NCBI RefSeq assembly: GCF_035181385.1
Contig: NZ_JAXCJK010000004.1
Span: forward strand, 1 to 64,000
From: Moraxella sp035181385
GTDB taxonomy: Bacteria > Pseudomonadota > Gammaproteobacteria > Pseudomonadales > Moraxellaceae
Direction: 5' to 3'
Length of the DNA: 64,000 nt
Below the pieces are notes generated by a model, which saw only the letters and a program-made list of their open reading frames with translations, was not told the DNA's origin and did no database searches. The translations under genes and the position numbers were made by a program. This document shows positions 49,666 through 58,802 of this stretch, one piece after another; within the stretch, counting starts at the first letter, position 1, and each line of letters opens with the position of its first letter.

Positions 49666-50943
49666 ATGACACAAGAAGTTAAATTGGTCGTAGATGGCAC
49701 AGAATATGAAATGCCAGTTTTAGAATCTACATTGGGTCGCCCTGTACTAGACATCACCGCAGTGAACAAGGCAGGTTTTTGGACTTATGACCCAGGCTTT
49801 ATGGCGACCGCACCTGTTGAGTCCGCTCTGACTTTTATTGATGGCGACAAAGGGGAATTGCTACACCGTGGCTATGCCATCGATGAGCTTGCTGACAATG
49901 CTGACTATTTAGAAGTATGCTATGCTCTGCTATATGGCGACCTACCAAATGCCAAACAAAAAGAAGAATTTTATGAGCGTGTGAGCGGTCGTATGGCTGT
50001 TCATGACCAGTTGCGTAAGTTTTTTGAAGGCTTCCGTCGTGATGCTCACCCAATGGCAATCATGATTGGCGTGGTCGGTGCCCTGTCTGCTTTTTATCAC
50101 AATCATCTAGACATTTCTGATGCCGAGCATCGTGATGAGACAGCGGTTGACTTGATTGCAAAAGTACCTACTTTGGCAGCGATGAGTTATAAATACTCAA
50201 TCGGTGAACCATTCTTATATCCACGCAAAGATTTCAGCTATGCTGAAAACTTCCTTTATATGATGTTTGCAACACCAGGTGATGTCAATTACAAGCCAAA
50301 CCCTGTACTTGTTAAAGCGATGGATAAAATCTTTACCCTACACGCTGACCACGAGCAAAATGCCTCAACTTCTACCGTGCGTCTGGCGGGCTCGACAGGT
50401 GCCAACCCTTATGCCTGTATCGCTTCTGGCATTGCTGCTCTTTGGGGGCCATCACACGGTGGTGCTAACGAGGCAGTTCTTACCATGCTAGATGAAATTG
50501 GTACGGTTGAGAATGTCGCATCATTCATGGAGAAAGTAAAAACAAAAGAAGCCAAACTCATGGGCTTTGGCCACCGTGTTTATAAGAACTTTGATCCACG
50601 CGCCAAAGTGATGAAGCAAACCTGCGATGAGGTATTGGGTGCACTTGGTGTTAATGATCCAAAGCTACAACTGGCCATGGAACTAGAAAGAATTGCTCTG
50701 TCAGACCCATACTTCATTGAGCGTAAATTATACCCGAATGTAGACTTCTACTCTGGCATTATCCTAAAAGCCATCGGTATTCCAACCTCAATGTTTACCG
50801 TTATCTTTGCCCTAGCGCGTACCGCAGGCTGGATTGCACACTGGACAGAGATGCACTCAGAATCTTTCAAGATTGGTCGTCCACGCCAAAGATATACTGG
50901 CGAGAAGCATCGTGCATTTGTAAAATTAGAAGACCGCAAATAA
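49666..50943 (+). CDS. gltA: citrate synthase
   Basis: 425 residues, the gram-negative hexameric type. Active-site H-A-D-H-E-Q-N-A-S-T (about 225-234), G-P-S-H-G-G-A-N-E-A, then F-G-H-R-V-Y-K-N-F-D-P-R-A (about 305-317) with the oxaloacetate-binding His, and Y-P-N-V-D-F-Y-S-G (about 362-370) with the catalytic Asp. Condenses acetyl-CoA and oxaloacetate. AGAGG precedes the ATG. Divergent from sdhCDAB, as in many gammaproteobacteria. Confidence 0.98.
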   Translation: MTQEVKLVVDGTEYEMPVLESTLGRPVLDITAVNKAGFWTYDPGFMATAPVESALTFIDGDKGELLHRGYAIDELADNADYLEVCYALLYGDLPNAKQKEEFYERVSGRMAVHDQLRKFFEGFRRDAHPMAIMIGVVGALSAFYHNHLDISDAEHRDETAVDLIAKVPTLAAMSYKYSIGEPFLYPRKDFSYAENFLYMMFATPGDVNYKPNPVLVKAMDKIFTLHADHEQNASTSTVRLAGSTGANPYACIASGIAALWGPSHGGANEAVLTMLDEIGTVENVASFMEKVKTKEAKLMGFGHRVYKNFDPRAKVMKQTCDEVLGALGVNDPKLQLAMELERIALSDPYFIERKLYPNVDFYSGIILKAIGIPTSMFTVIFALARTAGWIAHWTEMHSESFKIGRPRQRYTGEKHRAFVKLEDRK

Positions 50944-50965
50944 TTTTAGCTTTACAAAGCCTAAT

Positions 50966-50999
50966 AAAAAATCCCTCAAAACTTTGGGGGATTTTTTTA
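50966..50999 (+). terminator. terminator of gltA
   Basis: AAATCCC(T)CAAA pairs with TTTGGGGGATTT with a small bulge, followed by seven T. Confidence 0.8.
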
Positions 51000-51022
51000 T
51001 TATGACACTTTTATATCAGCAT

Positions 51023-51063
51023 ATCAATTAAAAACCACCCATAGAAGGTGGTTTTTAATTGAT
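51023..51063 (-). terminator. terminator of tex, 17-bp perfect stem
   Basis: A 17-bp perfect inverted repeat (51023-51039 and 51047-51063) with a 7-nt loop just past the tex stop. The central ACCACC/GGTGGT with flanking A and T runs is the terminator; the perfect outer ATCAATT arms lengthen it unusually. Confidence 0.75.
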
Positions 51064-51069
51064 GATTCA

Positions 51070-53454
51070 TCACAAACCTGCTTGTTTTAACAATGCACCA
51101 AAACTACCCAGCTTGTCTGATTTCACCTTAGCAGATTTTGAATGGGCCTCTTTTTTTGGTTTGTTACTTGAATTTTTATCAAATGCCTGCTTTGATCTGC
51201 GTTCAAAATGATGCTCGCCTTTGGCTTGCTCAGGCTTTTTGCCCGCCCCGTTCGCATCTGTATTTTCTGATTTTTCAGATTTCATGCTAAAGCCGATGCG
51301 ACCACGAGCCTCATCTACCGAAATCACACGAACACTGACAATATCTTGGGGTTTGACGATGCTTGCAGGGTTGTCCACAAAGTCATCGGACAACTCAGAA
51401 ATATGCACCAAACCATCTTGATGCACACCAATATCAACAAAACAACCAAAAGCAGTTACATTTGTTACCACGCCTTCTAACACCATGCCAACCGCCAAAT
51501 CTTTGATAGAATTGACATCATCACGAAATTTAGCAGTTTTAAACTCACCACGAGGGTCGTGGGCAGGCTTGGCCAGTTCATTAAGTACTGTAGCAAGCTG
51601 GCTAAAATTATCACTGCTGTCATTGAGCGATTTGGCAACACTTTCATTACCTAAAACATCTGATAGCGATTTATCCGCCTGACGCAAAATCTCGTATACC
51701 AGGCCATAGCTCTCAGGGTGCACGCCTGTGGCATCCAAAGGCTCTGTGCCATCTTTGATACGCAAAAATCCTGCTGCTTGTTCAAAAGTTTTTACACCCA
51801 GTCTTGGCACCGCCTTTAACTCATCACGGTTTTTAAAAGCACCATTAACACGGCGATAATCGACGATTTGTTGTGCGACATTTTTATTTAGGCCCGCAAT
51901 GTGTGCAAGAATGGCAGGGCTTGCTGTATTAACATCAACCCCCACCGCATTCACACAGTCCTCAGTAACCTTATCAAGACTTGATTCAAGCTCGGTTTGA
52001 TTAACATCATGTTGATACTGACCTACACCGATGGCTTTTGGCTCAACCTTCACAAGCTCAGACAAGGGGTCTTGTAGACGGCGAGCGATTGACACCGCGC
52101 CACGCACCGACACATCAAGATTGGGCAACTCATTACTTGCGATTTCACTTGCCGAATATACAGATGCACCAGCCTCAGAAATGACAAGAGCCTTGGCGGA
52201 TAATTTTTCATCATCAATAATTGATTTTATCAGAGCCTCACTCTCGCGACTGGCCGTACCATTACCGATAGCAACCAATACCACGCCATATGTTTGTATC
52301 AAGTCAGCAATCACCTTGCGTGCTGCATCAACTTTATTATAAGGCTCAAATGGATAGACCGTTTCAGTTGCCAACACATCGCCTGTAGCATCGATGACGG
52401 CCATTTTTACCCCATGGCGTATGCCAGGATCTACACCCAAAATGACCTTGCGACCAGCAGGGGCCGCCATCAGTAGGTGTTTTAAGTTTTCGGCAAATAC
52501 CCCAATGGCATCGGTCTCGGCTGCCACACGACGCTCGGTTAATAAACGGTGCTCGATTTGACTACGCCACTTGGCGTGCCATAGTTTATCTGCTGTATCT
52601 GCTAAAAATGCACCATTAGCGGCATTATCATCAACATTAAAATGAGATTTGATTTTTTGGACAAACGGCTCATCTTCACCATCAACATGAAGCACCAATA
52701 CATTTTGCTGACGACCACGCAACATGGCAAGCAGGCGATGATTTGACAGTTTGGCAAACGACTCAGTATGTTCAAAATAATCCTTAAACTTCTCACCTGC
52801 CTCTCGTTTTTCTTCACCCACCAATTCTGAACGAATGCTGGCGGTCTTATTAAAGCCCAATCGCACTTCGTCCAATAAGTCTAATGACTGCGCCCAATTG
52901 TCCAAAATAATTGCCTGCACCCCTGCCAACTGCTTATCAAAATCTTTAAAGTCAGCTTCAAAAGTTTCACCCATTTCGTCGGTCAAAGTATCAGGACAGA
53001 CAAAGCCACAAAGTGCATCAGCAGGGTCAGCTCCTGCTAAAATTGCATCAGCAATCGGTTCAAGACCAGCAAGTTTAGCACGAGCAGCGACAGAACGGCG
53101 ACGCGGACGATATGGCTGATAAATCTCTTCAAGCTCAAGTTTGGTGGCAGCCGCCTCAATGCGTGAGATCAGCTCTGCCGTCAAGACATTTTGAGCAGCC
53201 ATCAATTCCATGATTTTTAGGCGTCTTGCCGCCAAATCCCTCTCAGAACTCAGCCCTTTTTCAAGACCACGCAAAACAGCGTCATCTAGACCACCTGTCT
53301 GCTCTTTACGATAACGCGCAATGAATGGCACGCTCGCTCCTTCATCAAATAAGTTGGCAAACGCCAATACTTGATTAGTTTTCACGCCGTGTTCTTTGGC
53401 AAGTTTTTCATAGATGGCATCATGATTGATGGCAGGTTGAACGGTGTCTGTCAT
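51070..53454 (-). CDS. tex: Tex-family RNA-binding protein (YhgF)
   Basis: 794 residues from ATG 53454; the frame extends 16 residues further with no ribosome site. N-terminal helical domains with Y-Q-P-Y-R-P-R-R-R-S (about 104-113), a YqgF RNase H-like domain (about 340-465, G-V-D-P-G-I-R-H-G), helix-hairpin-helix (about 510-570, L-N-K-N-V-A-Q-Q-I) and a C-terminal S1 RNA-binding domain (about 655-730, G-M-V-L-E-G-V-V-T-N-V-T-A-F-G-C-F-V-D). A lysine/serine-rich tail follows. Tex proteins affect transcription and ribonucleoprotein stability; exact role is not settled. Confidence 0.95.
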   Translation of the reverse strand: MTDTVQPAINHDAIYEKLAKEHGVKTNQVLAFANLFDEGASVPFIARYRKEQTGGLDDAVLRGLEKGLSSERDLAARRLKIMELMAAQNVLTAELISRIEAAATKLELEEIYQPYRPRRRSVAARAKLAGLEPIADAILAGADPADALCGFVCPDTLTDEMGETFEADFKDFDKQLAGVQAIILDNWAQSLDLLDEVRLGFNKTASIRSELVGEEKREAGEKFKDYFEHTESFAKLSNHRLLAMLRGRQQNVLVLHVDGEDEPFVQKIKSHFNVDDNAANGAFLADTADKLWHAKWRSQIEHRLLTERRVAAETDAIGVFAENLKHLLMAAPAGRKVILGVDPGIRHGVKMAVIDATGDVLATETVYPFEPYNKVDAARKVIADLIQTYGVVLVAIGNGTASRESEALIKSIIDDEKLSAKALVISEAGASVYSASEIASNELPNLDVSVRGAVSIARRLQDPLSELVKVEPKAIGVGQYQHDVNQTELESSLDKVTEDCVNAVGVDVNTASPAILAHIAGLNKNVAQQIVDYRRVNGAFKNRDELKAVPRLGVKTFEQAAGFLRIKDGTEPLDATGVHPESYGLVYEILRQADKSLSDVLGNESVAKSLNDSSDNFSQLATVLNELAKPAHDPRGEFKTAKFRDDVNSIKDLAVGMVLEGVVTNVTAFGCFVDIGVHQDGLVHISELSDDFVDNPASIVKPQDIVSVRVISVDEARGRIGFSMKSEKSENTDANGAGKKPEQAKGEHHFERRSKQAFDKNSSNKPKKEAHSKSAKVKSDKLGSFGALLKQAGL

Positions 53455-53746
53455 GGTTTTTTCTATTTTAAAGTTAAAGATGAAATTAAAAACAGTGAGC
53501 ATTTTACCACAGTCGTTTCATCTTAAAAACCGTAAATTCACCCAAAACCACGATTTAGGTTAAAAGATTTGGGTTAAAAATTGTTATCGTTGGTAAATTT
53601 TACTTTATTCATCATGTAGGCATGATATGATAATAAAAAATTGCCAAAAAACTTGCCAAAAAGTTGTTACATTTTTTTGTGCAATGTTGTACACTAAACA
53701 TCTATAATATCTGACATCAACCAGTGGACAAACCTAAGGATAAGAC

Positions 53747-54481
53747 ATGACAGAATTGAACGAAAATATTGCTCATCGCATTTTGGTGGTTGATGATGAT
53801 GTGCGTCTGCGAACACTACTACAACGCTTTTTAGAAGATGATGGTTTTGTGGTGCGTGTGGCACACGATGGCAAGCAAATGGATAAACTGATCGCTCGTG
53901 AGGCTTTCTCGCTCATCGTGCTTGACCTTATGTTGCCCGATGAAGACGGCATCAGTATATGCAAGCGTTTGCGTGCCGAGAATTCAGGCATACCCATCAT
54001 CATGCTCACCGCCAAAGGAAGTGATGCCGATCGCATTGCAGGGCTAGAAGCAGGGGCAGATGATTATCTGCCAAAGCCATTCAACCCAAAAGAGCTACTG
54101 GCTCGCATCAAAGCTGTTCTACGCCGTCAAAATCGTGAGTTGCCTGGTGCACCAAGCCAACAAATGGAAGTGGTAGAATTTGGTTCTTGGACGCTGGATT
54201 TATCCACACGCACGCTCAAACGAGAAGGCAATGTTGTTACCCTGACCACAGGAGAATTCAGCGTTTTAAAAGCCCTAGTACAACACCCAAGAGAGCCTTT
54301 GACTCGTGATAAACTCATGAATTTGGCTCGTGGTCGTGAATGGGGAGCAATGGAGCGTTCTATTGATGTGCAAGTCTCTCGCCTACGCCGCCTAATTGAA
54401 GATAACCCTTCGCAAGCTCGCTATATCCAGACCGTGTGGGGTGTGGGCTATGTATTCGTGCCAGATGGTGCAGAAGGCTAA
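53747..54481 (+). CDS. ompR: OmpR-family response regulator
   Basis: 244 residues. Receiver domain (about 10-125) with acidic V-V-D-D-D, phosphorylated Asp in V-L-D-L-M-L-P (about 63), and K of L-P-K-P-F; OmpR/PhoB winged-helix DNA-binding domain (about 145-238, T-G-E-F-S-V-L-K-A-L, R-R-L-R-R-L-I-E, T-V-W-G-V-G-Y). The R-G-R-E-W and S-I-D-V-Q-V-S-R motifs match OmpR specifically. No envZ-like kinase gene follows: a terminator at 54505 closes the unit, so it is an orphan here. A TATAAT at 53703-53708 is the likely -10. Confidence 0.9.
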   Translation: MTELNENIAHRILVVDDDVRLRTLLQRFLEDDGFVVRVAHDGKQMDKLIAREAFSLIVLDLMLPDEDGISICKRLRAENSGIPIIMLTAKGSDADRIAGLEAGADDYLPKPFNPKELLARIKAVLRRQNRELPGAPSQQMEVVEFGSWTLDLSTRTLKREGNVVTLTTGEFSVLKALVQHPREPLTRDKLMNLARGREWGAMERSIDVQVSRLRRLIEDNPSQARYIQTVWGVGYVFVPDGAEG

Positions 54482-54504
54482 GCTGATTTAAGCTAAACTG
54501 ATTT

Positions 54505-54533
54505 AAAAAGCAGGTTACCACCTGCTTTTTTTT
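54505..54533. terminator. terminator of ompR (and lptG)
   Basis: AAAAAGCAGGT-TACC-ACCTGCTTTTT, an 11-bp stem with T and A runs, between the convergent ompR and lptG genes. Confidence 0.9.
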
Positions 54534-54552
54534 GCTGTATTTTGTTGGCTTA

Positions 54553-55659
54553 TTACTGGCGTTTATTCAGTAGATATATCCCTGCTGCCGCACTGATGAT
54601 GATGGGTAACAATGTCATAGCCAAGGGAGGCAGATTGACTGCCAAAGCAATAAAACCTGTCAAATCAGTCAGATAGCTAAACAACAGCCCTGTCAATAAT
54701 GCCAGCACAATCCGAAGTCCAAGCCCTTGCGACCGTAGTGAACCAAAAACAAATGACGATGCCACCAACACCAAGGATAATATCGCAAATGGCAAGAGTA
54801 GCTTTTGCCAAAATTTTAGCTCATGCCGAGCAGACGACACCCCTTGGTGATTCATCAGCTGTTTGTGTGCGTACAAGTCGGTCAATGACATATCATCAGG
54901 GTCTTGTGTGAGCAAATGAACATCTGTCGGTGCAATGGGTAGCGTGAGCAGTTTGCTATCCTCATGGCTATGCTGTACCCCATGTGTGCCGATATCAATC
55001 GCCTCAACATCATTCAATTGCCAAGTGTAACGACCATCTAAATAAGGCGAATGAACAGCCATCTTATCATAATTACCAGACTCTGCACGCAAGGCATGGA
55101 TCAAATTGCTGTTACCATCAAGCGTATATCGCTTGGTCTTGCCCAATCTACCCTCGCTGTCAGCATAACTGATATAAACAATATCCTGCCCCAACTCATG
55201 CTCACTGACCGACCAATAACCATCTACCGATATCAGGTGGCTCATGGGTGTATCATGTCTGATGGCGGTAGCTTTTTGATTGGCAGTGGGCAGGACAAAC
55301 TGATTCACCGCAAGAGAAATCACCACAAATAGACTAGCAGGAATCATTGCCCAGCTGATGATGCGATACTTACTCACACCAGATGCCTGCATACTCACCA
55401 GCTCACTATTGCCCGCAAGCAGTCCTAGCCCAATCACCGAGCCAAGTAGTATCCCTGTTGGGATAAATTGCACCAAAAAATACGGAGAGCGATATAAAAT
55501 CAAAGTAAGTGCATCTTGGACAGTATAAACATCGCTCAACTTCTCTAGCTCGCTCAAATAGGCAAAGATCATTTGAAGCAGCCATAAGCCCACCACCGCA
55601 ACCATCATCGCAAACAAAACGGCACGAATCACATAGCGTGCCAAAAGATACGATCTCAT
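54553..55659 (-). CDS. lptG: LPS export ABC transporter permease LptG
   Basis: 368 residues with six membrane helices, three at each end, around a periplasmic beta-jellyroll (about 125-265). Starts R-S-Y-L-L-A-R-Y-V-I-R-A and has the coupling-helix region Q-A-S-G-V-S-K-Y-R-I (about 91-100). With LptF and LptB it extracts LPS/LOS from the inner membrane and passes it to LptC/LptA. Overlaps the end of lptF by 4 bp. Confidence 0.93.
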   Translation of the reverse strand: MRSYLLARYVIRAVLFAMMVAVVGLWLLQMIFAYLSELEKLSDVYTVQDALTLILYRSPYFLVQFIPTGILLGSVIGLGLLAGNSELVSMQASGVSKYRIISWAMIPASLFVVISLAVNQFVLPTANQKATAIRHDTPMSHLISVDGYWSVSEHELGQDIVYISYADSEGRLGKTKRYTLDGNSNLIHALRAESGNYDKMAVHSPYLDGRYTWQLNDVEAIDIGTHGVQHSHEDSKLLTLPIAPTDVHLLTQDPDDMSLTDLYAHKQLMNHQGVSSARHELKFWQKLLLPFAILSLVLVASSFVFGSLRSQGLGLRIVLALLTGLLFSYLTDLTGFIALAVNLPPLAMTLLPIIISAAAGIYLLNKRQ

Positions 55660-56867
55660 GTACGCACGCTCCGTCCAAGACGCAATTTTACCATCATTCG
55701 TTCATGATAATTGATGTACAAAGCCACACAAAACATTACCGTAAGCACCAAAGGATAAGCCCAGTTGCCCAGCTTACCTTTGGCGACACTTTCTTTTAAG
55801 GAAATCAAAATCAGCACATTAACCACAAAAATCAAGATCGCAGGAATGAGTTTAAGCCATCTGCCCTGCCGTGGGCTTGCCTGTGCCAAGGGCGGTGCAA
55901 TCATGACAGCAATCAAAATCAACCAAGGCAAACCAAACCGATAACCCAGCTCAGCATGAATTTCGCTACGGCTTGGGCTAAAAGTGGTTTTGTTCAGATG
56001 ATCAAGCAAGTCTGTCGTTGCCCAACCTTCAATTTTCATCGGTTTTAGCTCATCAGTTTTGCCTACTGCCAAGCTGATGCGATATTTTTCAAAACCTATT
56101 TGGCTGTATTTTTTGCTGGCAGCATCAATTTCATAGCGTCTGCCTTGATGTAAATCCAATCTCAATACACCATCATCGCTCTCCACCTGTGTGGCAGACT
56201 TAGCATAAATGACGGTGTCTTTTTCTTGGGCAGGCTGACTTGGGGCGTTTTGAGCAAGTGATTCAACCTTTTGGTCAATAATTGTGCCTTGCTTGGCAAT
56301 GTCGTTTAAAGACGACTTATTGGCTTGTTTGTTTGGCATCCAAATCACAATGACATCTTTTAAATATTCTCGGTTTTGTCCAATTTCACCGACATATAAA
56401 TGATAATCGCCACTACTAACAAATTTTTTTGGTGTTATAAAATCAAAGATCTCCAGCACCGATTGCTCTTGCCAGACATTCGTTGCCCTTGCCACACCCC
56501 ATGGCTTGCCTACGGTTGTGATAAAAAATTGCATCACAAAAGCAATGAGCACAAATGGCAACAGCAGCCTTGCCACCTGTCCACGGCTGATGCCAATGGC
56601 ATTTAGTGCCGCCATCTCGTGGTCTGCGTACAGTCTGCCAAAGACAAGCATCAAGCCAATAAAAAACGATAATGGAAAAATCAGTTCCAAAAAATATGGC
56701 AAGTTATAGCTGATGAGAGTCAGCAGAACGCTCATGTCCAACCCACCCTCTGCCACCATGCCAAAATAGCGAATTAAGCGACCACCGAGCAATATCACTA
56801 CCAAAAACCCCAGCACTAAAACGGTGGTCATGGCGACTTCTCGAATCACATAACGGCGTAGAATCAC
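55656..56867 (-). CDS. lptF: LPS export ABC transporter permease LptF
   Basis: 403 residues from GTG 56867, which gives M-I-L-R-R-Y-V-I-R-E, the usual LptF beginning; the open frame runs back to a TTG at 56897. Six membrane helices around a periplasmic jellyroll (about 135-300); coupling segment N-A-I-G-I-S-R-G-Q-V (about 98-107). The periplasmic part is somewhat long because of a polar insertion (about 175-225). Divergent from pepA, a conserved arrangement. Confidence 0.92.
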   Translation of the reverse strand: MILRRYVIREVAMTTVLVLGFLVVILLGGRLIRYFGMVAEGGLDMSVLLTLISYNLPYFLELIFPLSFFIGLMLVFGRLYADHEMAALNAIGISRGQVARLLLPFVLIAFVMQFFITTVGKPWGVARATNVWQEQSVLEIFDFITPKKFVSSGDYHLYVGEIGQNREYLKDVIVIWMPNKQANKSSLNDIAKQGTIIDQKVESLAQNAPSQPAQEKDTVIYAKSATQVESDDGVLRLDLHQGRRYEIDAASKKYSQIGFEKYRISLAVGKTDELKPMKIEGWATTDLLDHLNKTTFSPSRSEIHAELGYRFGLPWLILIAVMIAPPLAQASPRQGRWLKLIPAILIFVVNVLILISLKESVAKGKLGNWAYPLVLTVMFCVALYINYHERMMVKLRLGRSVRT

Positions 56868-57134
56868 GGATTTATCCAAGTAAATTAAGCAAAGCAATTG
56901 GTCATTATATCAAAATTTCGTTGCAAAAATCTTGAAAAATTTTTTACAGGCGGTATGTCAATCGACAGTTTCTTACACCAAACCCACTCATCAAATCAAT
57001 ACAGCAAATCATGTTTTGACATCACTTTTTATTAAGCCCCTTACACAAAGCATGGCAAATGTGTTAAACTAACTGTGCATTTTTACAAATCTCAATCACT
57101 AAAAATCATCTTATAAACACATTAAGGAATCATC

Positions 57135-58631
57135 ATGTCAATTACCCTTTCTACCCATTCAACATTCACTTTAAAAAAACCAACCAAATCCAATCCTTTG
57201 CCACAGCTTGTATTCTTTGCTGACGACGAAGGCAACATCTTGGGCAATACTGACAACGACCACGCCAAGCGTGCCGAGCAGTTAGTCGCTAAATCAAACT
57301 TTGCAGGCGGGCTGTGTGACTTGGTCGGCGACCATGCACTAGATGGTAATGGTGTTGGTATTACGGTGGTGGGTGTTGGCAAATCAGATAAACTGGCAAG
57401 CAATATCCAAAAGCTGGGTGCAGCCACCTACAAAGCCATCAAAAACCACAAATCGGCCGTGATTATGTGGGGCAATGTCATTTGCCAAAAACATTTTTCT
57501 CAATTTGCCCTTGCACTGCTCAATGCAAGCTATCGTTTTGATCGTCATTTCTCCAAAAAAGCCGATGCAGACAAGTTGGAGACAGTCAGTCTCATCAACA
57601 ACAAAGACAGCGAAGCTGAATACCAAGCAGCTCTTAGTCTGACCAAAGCAACCTTTGAAGGTCAAAGTTTTGCCCGAGATTTGGCAAATGAAGCACCCAA
57701 TATACTCAATCCAAGCACGCTTGCCAAAGAAGCCAAAAAACTTGCCAAAAAATACAGTGATAAAGTTGAGGTTACCGTTTTAGGAGAAAAAGAAATCACC
57801 AAACTGGGCATGGGCTGTTTCATGTCGGTATCAAAAGGCTCGGACGAAGAAGGCAAACTCATTGTCATTGAATACTTTGGCAAAACCAAAAAGAACAAAA
57901 AAGCCAAACTAAACAACCCAATCGCTCTTGTGGGCAAAGGCATCACCTTTGACACAGGCGGTATCTCACTAAAACCTGCTGCAGGCATGGATGAGATGAA
58001 ATTTGACATGGGTGGTGCAGCTGCCATGCTTGGTACAACCAAGGCGGTCTGTGAAGCAAATATGCAGATTGACCTAGTTACCATCATCGCTGCCGCCGAG
58101 AATATGCCATCTGGCAAAGCCACTCGCCCCGGTGATATCGTTACCGCAATGGACGGCACCAGTGTTGAGATTTTAAATACCGATGCAGAAGGTCGTTTGG
58201 TGCTATGCGATGCTTTGTGTTATGTTCAGGATAATTATGAGCCACGCACCATCATTGATGCAGCAACCTTAACAGGAGCCTGTGTGGTGGCACTAGGTGC
58301 TCATCGCTCAGCAATTTATTGCAACGACGAGGACACTTTGTCTGCATTAGAAGAAGCCAGCGAGTTTACCAATGATTTAATCTGGCATATGCCACTGGGA
58401 GATGAATACAAGGCCCAGCTAAAATCCAGCATCGCTGACTTACAAAATATTGGCGGTCCAAAAGGTGGTTCTATCACGGCGGCTTGTTTTTTAGAGCATT
58501 TCATCAAAGACAACCAAGCATGGGCACACTTGGACATTGCGGGCACAGCTTGGGTTAGTGGTGAAAACAAAGGTGCTACTGGTCGCCCAGTGCCAACATT
58601 AGTACAGTTTTTAAAATCACAAGAAAAATAA
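57135..58631 (+). CDS. pepA: leucyl aminopeptidase (cytosol aminopeptidase)
   Basis: 498 residues, M17 family. Metal-binding V-G-K-G-I-T-F-D-T-G-G-I-S-L-K-P (about 275-290), D-M-G-G-A-A and the signature N-T-D-A-E-G-R-L-V-L (about 352-361). N-terminal domain (about 1-170) is the DNA-binding-type lobe. Removes N-terminal residues from peptides; E. coli PepA also acts as a DNA-binding accessory in Xer recombination and carAB control. Start follows TTAAGGAAT. Confidence 0.96.
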   Translation: MSITLSTHSTFTLKKPTKSNPLPQLVFFADDEGNILGNTDNDHAKRAEQLVAKSNFAGGLCDLVGDHALDGNGVGITVVGVGKSDKLASNIQKLGAATYKAIKNHKSAVIMWGNVICQKHFSQFALALLNASYRFDRHFSKKADADKLETVSLINNKDSEAEYQAALSLTKATFEGQSFARDLANEAPNILNPSTLAKEAKKLAKKYSDKVEVTVLGEKEITKLGMGCFMSVSKGSDEEGKLIVIEYFGKTKKNKKAKLNNPIALVGKGITFDTGGISLKPAAGMDEMKFDMGGAAAMLGTTKAVCEANMQIDLVTIIAAAENMPSGKATRPGDIVTAMDGTSVEILNTDAEGRLVLCDALCYVQDNYEPRTIIDAATLTGACVVALGAHRSAIYCNDEDTLSALEEASEFTNDLIWHMPLGDEYKAQLKSSIADLQNIGGPKGGSITAACFLEHFIKDNQAWAHLDIAGTAWVSGENKGATGRPVPTLVQFLKSQEK

Positions 58632-58641
58632 TTTACGCCAA

Positions 58642-58681
58642 AAAAAATAAAACGCTCAAAATTGAGCGTTTTATTTTTTTA
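58642..58681. terminator. bidirectional terminator of pepA and slam
   Basis: AAAACGCTCAA and TTGAGCGTTTT with flanking A and T runs. It can end pepA and also the Slam transcript from the other side. The sequence 58682-58802 shows nothing further. Confidence 0.85.
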
Positions 58682-58802
58682 TATAGATAAGCACAAAAAA
58701 TTAGGCGGTTATTACCATACACACCAAGACACTGTTGCATGAATAACATCGCACCGCCCCATAAACAACCGCAGGCAATGGATTTACAGCCTAATCAATC
58801 AA

